Source: Luteolibacter yonseiensis (GTDB lineage Bacteria > Verrucomicrobiota > Verrucomicrobiia > Verrucomicrobiales > Akkermansiaceae). From it: a DNA stretch of 64,000 nucleotides. How positions within the stretch are numbered: position 1 is the first letter of the stretch; every line of letters starts with the position of its first letter. This document shows, piece by piece, positions 9,424 through 19,100 of the stretch. Both the position numbers and the translations under genes were made by a program. The stretch lies in the NCBI RefSeq assembly GCF_016595465.1, contig NZ_JAENIK010000008.1, forward strand, positions 62,001 through 126,000. The letters are read 5' to 3'. Under the pieces are notes generated by a model. The model was not told where the DNA came from. It searched no databases and saw nothing but the letters and a program-made list of their open reading frames with translations.

Positions 9424-11322
9424 TCAGAGGGTGATCTGGGCGCCGAGCTCCACCACGCGCCCCGGAGGAAGCTGGAAATAAGCCGTCGCGGGGGAGGCGT
9501 TGCGGGCGAGCACTCCGAAGATCGACAGGCGCAGGCGGTCCATGAATGTCGCATGTTTTCCCATGCCATAACTCTCCCGGCCGAGGAAATAGGTCGCCTT
9601 GGACACCTGCAGTTTGGCATCGCCCTTCAGCCGTTTCTTCAATGCCGCCGGAACATCCGGTGTTTCGGTGAACCCGAAACGGATGGTGACGTTCTGCAGG
9701 CCGTCACCGAGGTCCTCGTATTCGAGCAGATCTTCTTCGGAAGCCGTCGGCTGGTCGGTGGTCATCACGTGCAGGAGGATCACCCGTTCGTGCAGGACCT
9801 GGTTGTGCTTCAGGTTATGCAGCAGCGCGTTCGGCACCTGGGTGCCTTTTCCACTCATATAGATCGCGGTGCCGGAGACGCGGTGGATCCTGCCTTTCTT
9901 CAACTCCCTGAGCAGATCCGCGATCGGCAGCGAAGCCGCGACGATGCGTTCATACAACCGCTTCCGACCCCACAGCCACGTGAGCATGGTGCACATCACC
10001 AGGCCGCCGATGGTGAGCGGCAGCCAGCCCGTCGGCAGGAGTTTCAAGGTGTTCGCGGCGAGGAAGGCGGCCTCGAATGTCAGGAACAGACTGGTGACCA
10101 GACCGGCCTTGAGACCGGACCAACCCCAAACCGCGCGTGCGGCGGAGAAGAACAACACGGTGGTGATCGTCATCGTCACCGAGATCGCGATGCCATAAGC
10201 TCCGGCCAGCGCGGCGGATGTCTTGAAGGTGATCACCAGCAGCACGCAGGCGACCGCCAGCAGGTGGTTCACCGCAGGCACATATACCTGCCCCATCGAA
10301 TGCTCCGAGGTGTAGAGGATCTGCGTCCGGGGCATGCAGCCCAGTTGCACCGCCTGGGCGGTCATCGAGAAGGCTCCCGAGATCAGTGCCTGGCTGGCGA
10401 TGATCGCCGCGCAGGTGGCGAGGATCGTCAGCGGCAGTTGCAACATGGAAGGGGCGAGCAGGAAGAAAGGACTGCGGATCGCCAGGGGGTCCGCCGTCAG
10501 CAGCGCGGCCTGCCCGAGGTAGTTCAATACCAGCGCCGGGAACACCACCGTGAACCATGCGACCCGGATCGGTTTCGTCCCGAAGTGGCCGATGTCCGCA
10601 TAAAGAGATTCTCCTCCGGTCACCGCGAGAAACACCGCGGAAAGCAACGGAAACGCATGTTTCCACTCGCGGCAAAGGAACGAAATCCCCTCCCACGGGC
10701 TGATCGCCCACAACACCTGCGGGTGAGCCCACAGAGCGCGGATTCCCAGCGCGGCCAATGTGACGAACCAGAGCAGGATCACCGGGCCGAACAATCTTCC
10801 GACCAGTCCGGTGCCGAAGCGCTGGATGTAGAACAGCGCGACCAGCAGCACCACCGACAGCGGCACCGCCCAGTGGGCGATCACCGGCGCGCTCACCGCC
10901 AGACCTTCCACGGCGCTGAGCACGGAAATCGCCGGCGTCAGCATGCCGTCCGCATAAATCAATGAAGCTCCCGCCAGACCGAACAACAGGATCTTTTTGG
11001 GGTCCCTTCCCCCGAGACATCTCAAGGCTCCGCGGATCAGGGTAGAAAGAGCCAGAACACCGCCCTCCCCCTTGTTGTCCAGTTTCAGGATGATCAGCAG
11101 GTATTTCACCGTGACCACCATGATCAGCGACCAGACGATCAGCGAGGCGGCACCCACCAGGTTGCCCGCCGTGGGAGTGGCTCCGTGAGACCCGGAAAAA
11201 CACTCGCGGAACGCATAAAGCGGACTTGTTCCGATATCTCCGAAAACAATGCCCAGGGCGGCCAGTGTGGTTGCCGCAAGGCGAGGTCTATGGCCGGCGT
11301 GGCCTCCGTGTGTGTCGCTCAT
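9424..11322 (-). CDS. kup: KUP family potassium uptake protein (copy 2)
   Basis: 632 residues from ATG 11322 (MSDTHGGHAGHR), with GIVFGDIGTSPLYAFRECF near the N-terminus, about twelve membrane segments and the same C-terminal domain as copy 1 (ends VVELGAQITL). It is a K+/H+ symporter by family. An alternative GTG at 11388 would add 22 residues (MNSLASGGLKCF and onward); I prefer 11322 because known KUP proteins have a short N-terminus before the first helix and copy 1 cannot use the longer start. Copy 1 begins 85 bases downstream of its stop, so both may be on one transcript. Two copies may differ in affinity or regulation, which the sequence does not show. Confidence 0.95.
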   Translation of the reverse strand: MSDTHGGHAGHRPRLAATTLAALGIVFGDIGTSPLYAFRECFSGSHGATPTAGNLVGAASLIVWSLIMVVTVKYLLIILKLDNKGEGGVLALSTLIRGALRCLGGRDPKKILLFGLAGASLIYADGMLTPAISVLSAVEGLAVSAPVIAHWAVPLSVVLLVALFYIQRFGTGLVGRLFGPVILLWFVTLAALGIRALWAHPQVLWAISPWEGISFLCREWKHAFPLLSAVFLAVTGGESLYADIGHFGTKPIRVAWFTVVFPALVLNYLGQAALLTADPLAIRSPFFLLAPSMLQLPLTILATCAAIIASQALISGAFSMTAQAVQLGCMPRTQILYTSEHSMGQVYVPAVNHLLAVACVLLVITFKTSAALAGAYGIAISVTMTITTVLFFSAARAVWGWSGLKAGLVTSLFLTFEAAFLAANTLKLLPTGWLPLTIGGLVMCTMLTWLWGRKRLYERIVAASLPIADLLRELKKGRIHRVSGTAIYMSGKGTQVPNALLHNLKHNQVLHERVILLHVMTTDQPTASEEDLLEYEDLGDGLQNVTIRFGFTETPDVPAALKKRLKGDAKLQVSKATYFLGRESYGMGKHATFMDRLRLSIFGVLARNASPATAYFQLPPGRVVELGAQITL

Positions 11323-11458
11323 CGTCGCGGGCGGGTCGCTCGCAGGCGCTAAAAAACATTTCAGCCCGCCGCTGGCCAGCGAATTCACGAGGCGGGAAAA
11401 TCCCGATCATCAGGCTTGGCGCGCGCGCCGCGCTCCCCCACGCTGCCGCGTCTGACGA

Positions 11459-12316
11459 ATGAGCACTGTTCTGGAAACCATCGACGGCGGCACGCGCTAT
11501 CTCGAAAAACGCGGCATCGAGGACGCCCGGCGCAACATGCAGATGCTCGTCGCCCACCAGCTCGACTGCACGCGGATGCAGTTGTACACCCAGTTCGACC
11601 GCCCCATCGACGAATCGGACCTCGCCCCGCTGCGGGTGAACCTCAAGAAACGTGGGGAAGGCATCCCTCTCCAGCATCTGCTCGGAAAAGTCTGGTTCCA
11701 CAAACTGGAGTTCAAGACCGACGCCCGCGCGCTGATCCCCCGGCCCGAGACGGAGGAGCTCGCCGAGTTCATCTTGCAATGGGATCTTTCCGTTGATTCC
11801 CAAGTGCTTGACATGGGCTGCGGCTCCGGTGTGCTGGGCCTCACGCTGGCCTCCGAACGACCCGGCTGGCAGGTCACCCTCGCCGACATTTCCCCGGACG
11901 CGCTCGCCCTCGCCCGGGAAAACGCCGCCGCACAGGAGATCCCGAACGCCCGCTTCCTGCAAAGCGACCTCTTCAGCGCCGTTGATTCGTCATTCGACGG
12001 CATCGTCGCCAACCTCCCCTACGTCCCCGACTCCGAACGCGCCACCATCTCCCGGGAAGTCCGGCACGATCCCGAACTCGCGCTTTTTTCCGGCCACGAC
12101 GGACTGGACCTGATCCGGCGGTTCATTCCGGACGCGTTCCACCGGCTCAACCCCGGCGGCTGGCTGGCCTTGGAAATCGGCCACGATCAGGCTTCACAAG
12201 TCGCTGGAATTCTCGATGCTTGCGGCTTCACCGACATCGAAGTCAAAACCGACCTTTCCGGCATCGCCCGCTTTCCGTTCGCGCGGAGAAGCCGGGAGCC
12301 GGCGATCGGGAGTTGA
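11459..12316 (+). CDS. prmC: Release factor glutamine methyltransferase
   Basis: 285 residues. An N-terminal helical domain (residues 1-85) precedes a class I SAM-methyltransferase core with the binding loop DMGCGSGVLGL at 118-128. The active-site motif is NLPY (185-188) instead of the usual NPPY. IPRPETEEL (93-101) is the PrmC/HemK signature upstream of the core. The enzyme methylates the glutamine of the GGQ motif in peptide chain release factors. prfA, its common partner, is not adjacent; murA follows after 96 bases. The frame starts with ATG 11459, preceded by no Shine-Dalgarno sequence. Confidence 0.92.
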   Translation: MSTVLETIDGGTRYLEKRGIEDARRNMQMLVAHQLDCTRMQLYTQFDRPIDESDLAPLRVNLKKRGEGIPLQHLLGKVWFHKLEFKTDARALIPRPETEELAEFILQWDLSVDSQVLDMGCGSGVLGLTLASERPGWQVTLADISPDALALARENAAAQEIPNARFLQSDLFSAVDSSFDGIVANLPYVPDSERATISREVRHDPELALFSGHDGLDLIRRFIPDAFHRLNPGGWLALEIGHDQASQVAGILDACGFTDIEVKTDLSGIARFPFARRSREPAIGS

Positions 12317-12403
12317 GAGGAAGATGACTTTTCCTACCAATTTCCCACAAGCGCCGCTCCATTCCATTTTCTTCACTCAACTCCCAACCACCAACTCTCA
12401 ACT
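12308..12403 (+). promoter_or_regulatory. Competing stems across the prmC-murA junction
   Basis: GGGAGTTGAG at 12308-12317, which covers the prmC stop codon, can pair perfectly with CTCAACTCCC at 12376-12385. Overlapping AGTTGAGAG at 12311-12319 can instead pair perfectly with CTCTCAACT at 12395-12403, ten bases before the murA start. The two stems exclude each other. The 3' part is a pyrimidine-rich stretch with repeated CAACT. It may be a small RNA switch or chance pairing in low-complexity sequence. Confidence 0.3.
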
Positions 12404-12412
12404 TTCCCATCC

Positions 12413-13684
12413 ATGGACAAACTCGTAGTTCACGGCGGCTCCACCCTGCGGGGGGCCATCAACATTTCCGGTTCCAAAAACGCCTCGCTGCCGATTCTCG
12501 CCGCCGCCATCCTCACGGGTGAGGACTGCATCATCCGCCGCGTGCCGGATGTTTCGGACACGAACTACATGATCCAGATCCTCAGCGCGCTCGGCGCGGA
12601 TGTGGAACGCTCCTCCGGCACCGTCCGCATCTCCTGTGCCGACATCATCGACGAAGCCCCCTACGAGCTCGTCCGCCGCATGCGGGCCTCGATCTGTGTC
12701 ATGGGCCCGCTGCTCGCCCGGAACGGCCGCTGCGTCGTTTCCCTTCCCGGCGGCTGCGTGATCGGCGACCGTCCGGTGGACCTGCATTTGCGCGGATTGG
12801 AAGCGCTGGGCGCGAAAATCGAATTCGAGGGCGGCAACATCACCCTCACCGCGCCGGATGGCCTCAAGGGGGCGGAAATCGACCTGCGCGGCACCCACGG
12901 CCCCACCGTCCTCGGCACGGACAACGTGATGATGGCGGCGACCCTCGCCGAGGGCATCACCGTGATCGAGTCCGCCGCCGCCGAACCGGAGGTGCTCGAT
13001 CTCGCGAATTTCCTCAACGCCATGGGTGCGAAGATCACCGGGGCCGGCACCCGCCGCATCGTCATCGAGGGGGTGAAGGAACTTCGCGGCGTCGAGCACA
13101 CCGTCATTCCGGACCGCATCGAGGCCGGGACCTTCATGGCCGCCGCCGCCATCGCCGGAGAAGGGGTCACCCTCCGCCGCGTCTGCCGCGAGCACATGAA
13201 GGCCATCACCGCCGCCATCGAGGAATCCGGCCACCGTGTGGAGTTCAACGAAGCGGGCGATTCCTGCACCATCCATCGCGGCGAAATCCTGCAGGGCGTG
13301 GAGATCTCGACCGCGCCTTACCCGGGTTATCCCACCGACATGCAGGCGCAGATGACCGCGCTGCTCGCGACGACGCCGGGTCTCAGCGTGATCAAGGACA
13401 CCATTTTCCCGCAACGCTTCATGCACTGCGCCGAGCTCAAGCGCATGGGCGCGGACATCAAGGTGGATAACGGCACCGCCGTCGTGCGCGGCGTGGAAAG
13501 GCTCTCCGCCGCGCCTGTCATGGCCAGCGACCTCCGTGCTTCCGCCGCACTCGTGCTCGCCGCACTGACCGCGAAAGGTTCCACCGAAATTTCCCGCCTC
13601 TACCACATCGACCGTGGCTACGAGCACATCGACGAGAAGCTCCTCATGCTCGGAGCGAACGTGCAGCGGGTGAAGGACCGGTGA
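12413..13684 (+). CDS. murA: UDP-N-acetylglucosamine 1-carboxyvinyltransferase
   Basis: 423 residues, the usual MurA length. It catalyses the first committed step of peptidoglycan synthesis, moving enolpyruvate from PEP to UDP-GlcNAc in the cytoplasm. Catalytic C115 lies in LPGGCVIGDRPVDLH at the same numbering as E. coli MurA; the Cys form is the fosfomycin-sensitive type. The N-terminal ISGSKNASLPILAA and late DLRASAALVLAAL motifs, and the final IDRGYEHIDEKL, are family hallmarks. The ATG has a pyrimidine-rich leader and no Shine-Dalgarno sequence. No other mur gene is adjacent. Confidence 0.97.
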   Translation: MDKLVVHGGSTLRGAINISGSKNASLPILAAAILTGEDCIIRRVPDVSDTNYMIQILSALGADVERSSGTVRISCADIIDEAPYELVRRMRASICVMGPLLARNGRCVVSLPGGCVIGDRPVDLHLRGLEALGAKIEFEGGNITLTAPDGLKGAEIDLRGTHGPTVLGTDNVMMAATLAEGITVIESAAAEPEVLDLANFLNAMGAKITGAGTRRIVIEGVKELRGVEHTVIPDRIEAGTFMAAAAIAGEGVTLRRVCREHMKAITAAIEESGHRVEFNEAGDSCTIHRGEILQGVEISTAPYPGYPTDMQAQMTALLATTPGLSVIKDTIFPQRFMHCAELKRMGADIKVDNGTAVVRGVERLSAAPVMASDLRASAALVLAALTAKGSTEISRLYHIDRGYEHIDEKLLMLGANVQRVKDR

Positions 13685-14020
13685 AAGAGAGTCCAACCTG
13701 TATTCGCATTGCTCTGGATTTCGTCAGAGGTCCGCCTGAGGCAGGTCCCGCAGAGGATCGGGAATCTCTGGCTCAAAGAAATACAAATCCAGGTCGTCGA
13801 CGGCACTTCCGGCACGGACATTCCTCCGACAATCGGAATGCCCGGAGACAGCGGTGAGAATTTGCCACATTGCCACACAGGAGGCTCTTCTGAGAAAATC
13901 CGTGAGTTCACCATCATTTCGGACAAACCTGTATTCTTTCGAATCCAGTCCGAAGGGTATTTGGAACAATGGCTTCAGATCAAAGAGGAATCGCCTCACC
14001 AGAACATCGTGAGGCTATAG
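13685..14020 (+). pseudogene. Protein-like gene remnant after murA
   Basis: The reading frame stays open in the murA frame from its stop to TAG at 14018-14020. The first part looks random, but from about 13775 it reads like real protein, including QIQVVDGTSGTDIPPTIG and ISDKPVFFRIQSEGYLEQW, resembling the end of a carboxypeptidase-regulatory-like or beta-sandwich domain. There is no ATG, only TTG at 13709 or GTG codons. I read it as the 3' end of a decayed or truncated gene. It could also be a small genuine gene with a non-ATG start. The base composition is less GC-rich than its neighbours. Confidence 0.4.
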
Positions 14021-14103
14021 AAAAAACAAGTCATTTCCCCCATCTCACGCTGTCCGGCCTCCAGAAGAAAGTCTCCCGCCCCGTCCGACGTATCCATTGC
14101 CAC

Positions 14104-15027
14104 ATGCTCCGCCTGAAGACATTCATCCTCCTCGCCGCCACCTCTCTCGCCGCGCAGGGGAAAAATCCGATTTTTGCCGCCGCGGATCCTCATGCGGCGG
14201 TCATCGACGGCACGCCATGGATCTTCCCGACCCACACGGAAAAAGGGAAAAACTTCTTCGCCTTCAAGTTCACTCCCCAGAAAACCTGGGAAAAGGTCGG
14301 ACCGCTTCTTGATCTGAAGGACGTTTCATGGCTGAAGAACGAACGCTACCGCGGGCTCGGCCCGTGGGCGCCGTGCATCGCGATCAAGGGCGGAAAATAC
14401 TATTTCTACTACTCCGTCGGCCCGCAGAGCGAAGGCCGTCCGTCGCGCATCGGTGTCGCGGTCGGAGACTCCCCGGCAGGGCCCTTCAAGGATTCCGGCA
14501 AGGCGCTTCTCACCGGCGGAAACGGCTTCGAGGCCATCGACCCGATGGTGTTCGAGGACCCGGCCAGCAAGAAATTCTACTTCTACGCGGGCGGCAGCGC
14601 CGGCGCGAAGCTCCGGGTCTTCGAGATGGCGGACGACATGGTGAGCTTCCGCAAGGAGATCGAGGTCAAGACGCCGGAAAATTTCACGGAAGGGGCGTTC
14701 ATGCACTACGAGGGGAAATTCTACCATCTCACCTACAGCCACGGCGGTTGGCAGGACGCCAGCTACTCGGTGCACCATGCGACTTCCGAATCCCCCACCG
14801 GGCCGTGGAAATACCGTGGTGTCATCTTGAAAAGCGACGCCACCCACAAGGGGCCCGGCCACCACTCGATCATCCAGTACCCGGACAAGAAGAGCTACCA
14901 GATCATCTACCACCGTTGGGACAACCGCGAGGGAGACGGCCCCTACTCCGGCTCACGGGTGGTCGCCATCGACAGGCTTTTCCACACGACGAGCGGCGAC
15001 ATCAAGACCGTCATCATGACGGATTGA
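14104..15027 (+). CDS. Secreted glycoside hydrolase, GH43-like
   Basis: 307 residues starting MLRLKTFILLAATSLAAQG, a signal peptide with cleavage likely near residue 18. Five-bladed beta-propeller motifs of GH43/GH62-type enzymes are visible: general base D28 in AAADPHAAVIDG, the pKa-tuning D146 in AIDPMVFEDP and general acid E196 in FTEGAFMHYEGKFYHLTYS, plus a late GPGHHSI motif with a possible metal-binding His. The family cleaves arabinan, xylan or related side chains; the exact substrate is not readable here. No SusCD-like or other carbohydrate gene is nearby. I chose ATG 14104 because it begins the signal peptide; the frame is open further upstream. Confidence 0.85.
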   Translation: MLRLKTFILLAATSLAAQGKNPIFAAADPHAAVIDGTPWIFPTHTEKGKNFFAFKFTPQKTWEKVGPLLDLKDVSWLKNERYRGLGPWAPCIAIKGGKYYFYYSVGPQSEGRPSRIGVAVGDSPAGPFKDSGKALLTGGNGFEAIDPMVFEDPASKKFYFYAGGSAGAKLRVFEMADDMVSFRKEIEVKTPENFTEGAFMHYEGKFYHLTYSHGGWQDASYSVHHATSESPTGPWKYRGVILKSDATHKGPGHHSIIQYPDKKSYQIIYHRWDNREGDGPYSGSRVVAIDRLFHTTSGDIKTVIMTD

Positions 15028-15075
15028 GACTTTTCCTTGCGCGGCAACCCATCAGCCTCTCCGTTATCCTTGATC

Positions 15076-16110
15076 ATGATCCTGTTGAAGAAAACACCCA
15101 TCCGCCTGCTGGCACTCCCGCTTCTCGTCACGGGAGCCTTCGCCCAAGGCGGAAAAGGCGGTGCTTCGAACGCTCCGCTTGTCGCGGAAACCTACACCGT
15201 CAGGAAAGCGCCTTTCACCCAGACCCTCTCCACCGTCGGCACCCTGCGGGCGAACGAATCCGTCTCCCTCGTTTCGGAACTTTCCCGCCGCCTCGTGAAA
15301 ATCCACGTGCAGGAAGGCAGCGCCGTCGCCGCCGGGGATCTCTTGTTCAAGCTCGACGACAGCGACCTCCAGGCGGAACTCGGTGAAATCCAGGCCCGCA
15401 TCTTTCTCGCCAACACCAACAAGAAACGCGTGGATAACCTCCTGCCGAGCAAGGCCATCAGCCAGCAGGAATACGACAGTTCGACCGCCGAGCTGGCCAT
15501 TCTGGAAGCCCAGCGCAACACCCAGCAGGCGCAGATCGCCAAGACCGAGATCCGCGCGCCCTTCGCCGGGCGCGTCGGCGTGCGGCAGGTCAGCGAGGGG
15601 GCCTTCGTCTCCCCCACCACGCCGCTCATCACGCTGCAGGACGTCTCCCGCATCAAGGTGGATTTCCCGCTGCCCGAGCGCTACTCCGGCGAGGTGAAGA
15701 GCGGGCAGAAATTCACCTTCACCGTCGCCGGAAACGGCACGAAATTCGAAGGAGAGATCACCGTGCTCGAGCCCGCCATCGAGGCGGCCACCCGCAGCCT
15801 GCTCGTCCGCGGCATCTGCAGCCAGCCGAAGGGACTGCTCCCCGGCGGATTCGCCGAGGTCACGCTCTCCCTCGACCAACTGGCGCACGGCTTCATGGTC
15901 CCGAGCCAGGCGATCGTCCCTTCCGCGAGAGGCCAGGGCATCTATCTGGTGGAGAATGGCAAGGCCAAGCTCCAGTCCATCGAGATCGGCCTCCGCACCG
16001 ATGACCAGGTCCAGATCCTGCAAGGCGTGAAAGAAGGCGACACCGTGGTCACCACGAACCTCCTCCGCATCCGCCCCGGTCTGGAAGTCACCGCAGCGAC
16101 CGCGCCATGA
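15076..16110 (+). CDS. RND efflux periplasmic adaptor (membrane fusion protein)
   Basis: 344 residues from ATG 15076. A signal-type N-terminus (MILLKKTPIRLLALPLLVTGAFAQ) is followed by a lipoyl/hairpin region: VGTLRANESVSL, then IHVQEGSAVAAGDLLFKLDD, a coiled-coil stretch at about 95-150, and IRAPFAGRVGVRQVSEGAFV. Beta-barrel and membrane-proximal domains follow, ending near residue 340. It links the inner-membrane pump to an outer-membrane channel. The stop overlaps the start of the pump gene by four bases (ATGA), so both are co-translated. It has no lipobox Cys, unlike AcrA. The earlier start at 15037 would spoil the signal peptide. Confidence 0.93.
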   Translation: MILLKKTPIRLLALPLLVTGAFAQGGKGGASNAPLVAETYTVRKAPFTQTLSTVGTLRANESVSLVSELSRRLVKIHVQEGSAVAAGDLLFKLDDSDLQAELGEIQARIFLANTNKKRVDNLLPSKAISQQEYDSSTAELAILEAQRNTQQAQIAKTEIRAPFAGRVGVRQVSEGAFVSPTTPLITLQDVSRIKVDFPLPERYSGEVKSGQKFTFTVAGNGTKFEGEITVLEPAIEAATRSLLVRGICSQPKGLLPGGFAEVTLSLDQLAHGFMVPSQAIVPSARGQGIYLVENGKAKLQSIEIGLRTDDQVQILQGVKEGDTVVTTNLLRIRPGLEVTAATAP

Positions 16111-19100
16111 GTCTGTCAGACACCAGCATCCGGCGGCCGGTCCTGGCGATCGTGATGTCGCTCATCATCGTTCTCTTCGGCGCGACGGGTTTCTATTTCC
16201 TCGGCGTCCGCGAGTATCCGGCGGTGGATCCTCCCATCGTCACGGTCCAGACGACCTACCCGGGTGCGAACCCGGATGTCGTGGCGTCACAGATCACCGA
16301 ACCGCTGGAACAGGTCATCAACGGCATCGCCGGCATCCGCACGCTTTCGTCCGAGTCGCGGCAGGAGCGCAGCACCATCACTGTGGAGTTCACGCTGGAT
16401 TCGGACCTGGACACCGCCGCCAACGACGTGCGCGACCGTGTCTCGCGCGCAGCCAGAAACCTCCCGGTGGATTCGAACCCACCCGTCGTGGAAAAAGCCG
16501 ACGCCGACTCCTCGCCGATTCTCTTCCTCTCCATGGTCAGCGACAAGCGCGGCATCCTGGAGGTGAGCGACATCGCGGACCGCGTCGTCCGCGAGCGCAT
16601 GGAAACCATCCCCGGTGTCTCGTCCGTCCGGATTTTCGGCGAAAAACGCTACGCGATGCGCCTGTGGATGGACCCGGTGAAACTCGCCGTCCACCGGTTG
16701 ACTCCCGCCGACGTGCAGGCCGCTCTCGACACCCAGAACGTGGACCTTCCCAGCGGCCGCCTGGAAGGCTCCAGCAACGAACTCTCGCTCCGCACGCTCG
16801 GCCGCCTGTCCACTCCCCAGGAGTTCGAAAACCTCATCATCAAGCAGGAGAACGGCCGCCAGATCCTCTTCGGCGACATCGGCTACGCGGAACTCGGCCC
16901 GGAAAACCTGCGCACCGGCTTCAAGAACGGCCAGCTCTACCGCATCGGCGTGGCCATCATCCCCCAGCCGAACACCAACGCCATCGCCATCGCCGATGAA
17001 TTCAACAAACGTCTGGAACAGGTCCGCAAGGAAGTCCCGCCGGACATCACCGTGGAGGTCGGCTATGACTTCACCCGCTTCGTCCGCCGCTCCGTGGCCG
17101 AGGTGGAGGAAACTCTGGTCATCGCCTTCGTGCTGGTGGCGCTGATCATCTTCCTTTTCCTGCGGGACTGGCGCTCGACGATCATTCCCGTCATCGCCAT
17201 TCCGGTGAGCATCATCGCCGCCTTCTTCATCATGTATCTGGCGGGCTTCTCCATCAACGTGCTCACGCTCGTCGCCATCGTGCTCGCCATCGGCCTCGTC
17301 TGCGATGACGCCATCGTGGTGCTGGAGAACATCTACACGAAGATCGAGGAAGGCATGACGCCCATGGAAGCGGCACTCACCGGCTCGAAGGAAATCTATT
17401 TCGCCGTCATCTCCACCACGTTCTCGCTCGCCGCCGTTTTCCTGCCGCTCATCTTCCTTTCGGGACTGACAGGCCGGTTGTTCCGCGAGTTCGGGATCAC
17501 CCTCGCAGGCAGCGTGCTCGTCTCCGCGTTTGTCGCGCTCACCCTTTCCCCGATGATGTGCCGCTTCCTGTTGAAAAAACACGGCGACACCCCGAACTGG
17601 TTCTACCGCACGACGGAGCCGTTCTTCAGAGGGCTCACCAGCGGCTACCGGGGCATGCTCGGGCCGTTCCTGCGCTGGCGGTGGCTGGCATTTCCGATCC
17701 TGCTGGCCAGCGGTGGCATGATCGCCTGGCTCGTCGGTGTGATCCCCCAGGAGCTAGCGCCGTTGGAAGACCGTGAGAACATCCGGGTGAACGTCACCGC
17801 TCCCGAGGGCGCCGGTTTCGAATACACCGAGAGCTGGATGGACAAGATCGCCGCGTATGTGGATGAGAACATCCCCGAGACCTACCGATCCTTCACCATC
17901 CTCGGCGGCGGTGGCGGCGGCTCGGAGGCGAACTCCGGCGCACAGAACATCTATCTCAAGGCACCGGAGGAACGTGGCCGCACGCAGGACCAGATCGCCG
18001 AGCAGCTCACCCGCGAACTGCAGGATTTCACCGGCGTGCGATCCTTCGCGTCACAACCACCGACCATCGGCGACCGCCGGGCCGGACAACCGCTCGCCTA
18101 TGTGATCCAGGCGCCGAACTTCGAGTCGCTGGTGAAGGTGCTGCCCGAGTTTCTCGCGGAAGCGAACAAGAGCCCCCTGCTCCGCCAGATCGATGCCAAC
18201 CTGAAGGTGAACCGCCCGGAAGGCGTCATCTCCATCGACCGCAAGAAGGCCGCCGAGCTTGGCATCTCCGTGGAGGAGATCGGCAAGACCGTCGAGTTCG
18301 CCTACTCGGGACGGCGCTTCGGCTACTTCCTGAAAAACGGCAAACAATACCAGGTCATCGCCCAGATGCAGCGGCAGGACCGAAACGACCCGGGGGATTT
18401 GAAAAAACTTTTCGTCAGGACGGCCAAGGGCGAAATGGTTTCCTTGGACAACCTCGTCAGCTTCTCCGAGTCCGCCAGCCCGGCCGCCATCTTCCGTTTC
18501 AACCGCGCGGTCTCGGCCACCATCCAGGGTACTCCCGCGCCGGGACACACCCTCGGCGACGGCATCAAGGAGCTGGATAAGGTGGCGGAAAAGGTTCTTC
18601 CGGAGAATTTCCGCACCTCGCTGGCCGGACAATCGCGGGATTTCGCCGAAAGCTCCTCGTCTCTGTTGTTCGCTTTCGTTCTCGCGCTGCTCATCATCTA
18701 TCTGGTGCTCGCCGCGCAGTTCGAAAGCTTCCGTGATCCGTTCATCATCATCCTGACGGTTCCGCTCTCGGTCGCGGGCGCGCTGCTCTCGCTGCACCTC
18801 ACGGATCAGACGCTGAATGTGTTCAGCCAGATCGGCATCATCATGCTCATCGGCATCGTCACGAAGAACGGCATCCTCATCGTCGAGTTCGCCAACCAGC
18901 GGAAGGAGGCGGGTCTGTCGAAAACGGAGGCCGCGCTGGAAGCCGCCATCTCACGCTTCCGCCCGATCCTGATGACCAGCCTCGCGACGATCTTCGGCAT
19001 CCTGCCGATCGCGCTTTCATTGGGAGCTTCCGGCGGATCACGCCAGTCGCTCGGGATCGCGGTTGTCGGAGGATTGATTTTCTCCGGCTTCCTGACGCTA

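Noticed and set aside
16287..17582. 431-codon minus-strand ORF opposite the RND pump
   Set aside because: Low-complexity His/Asp/Glu/Arg composition with no motifs; antisense shadow.
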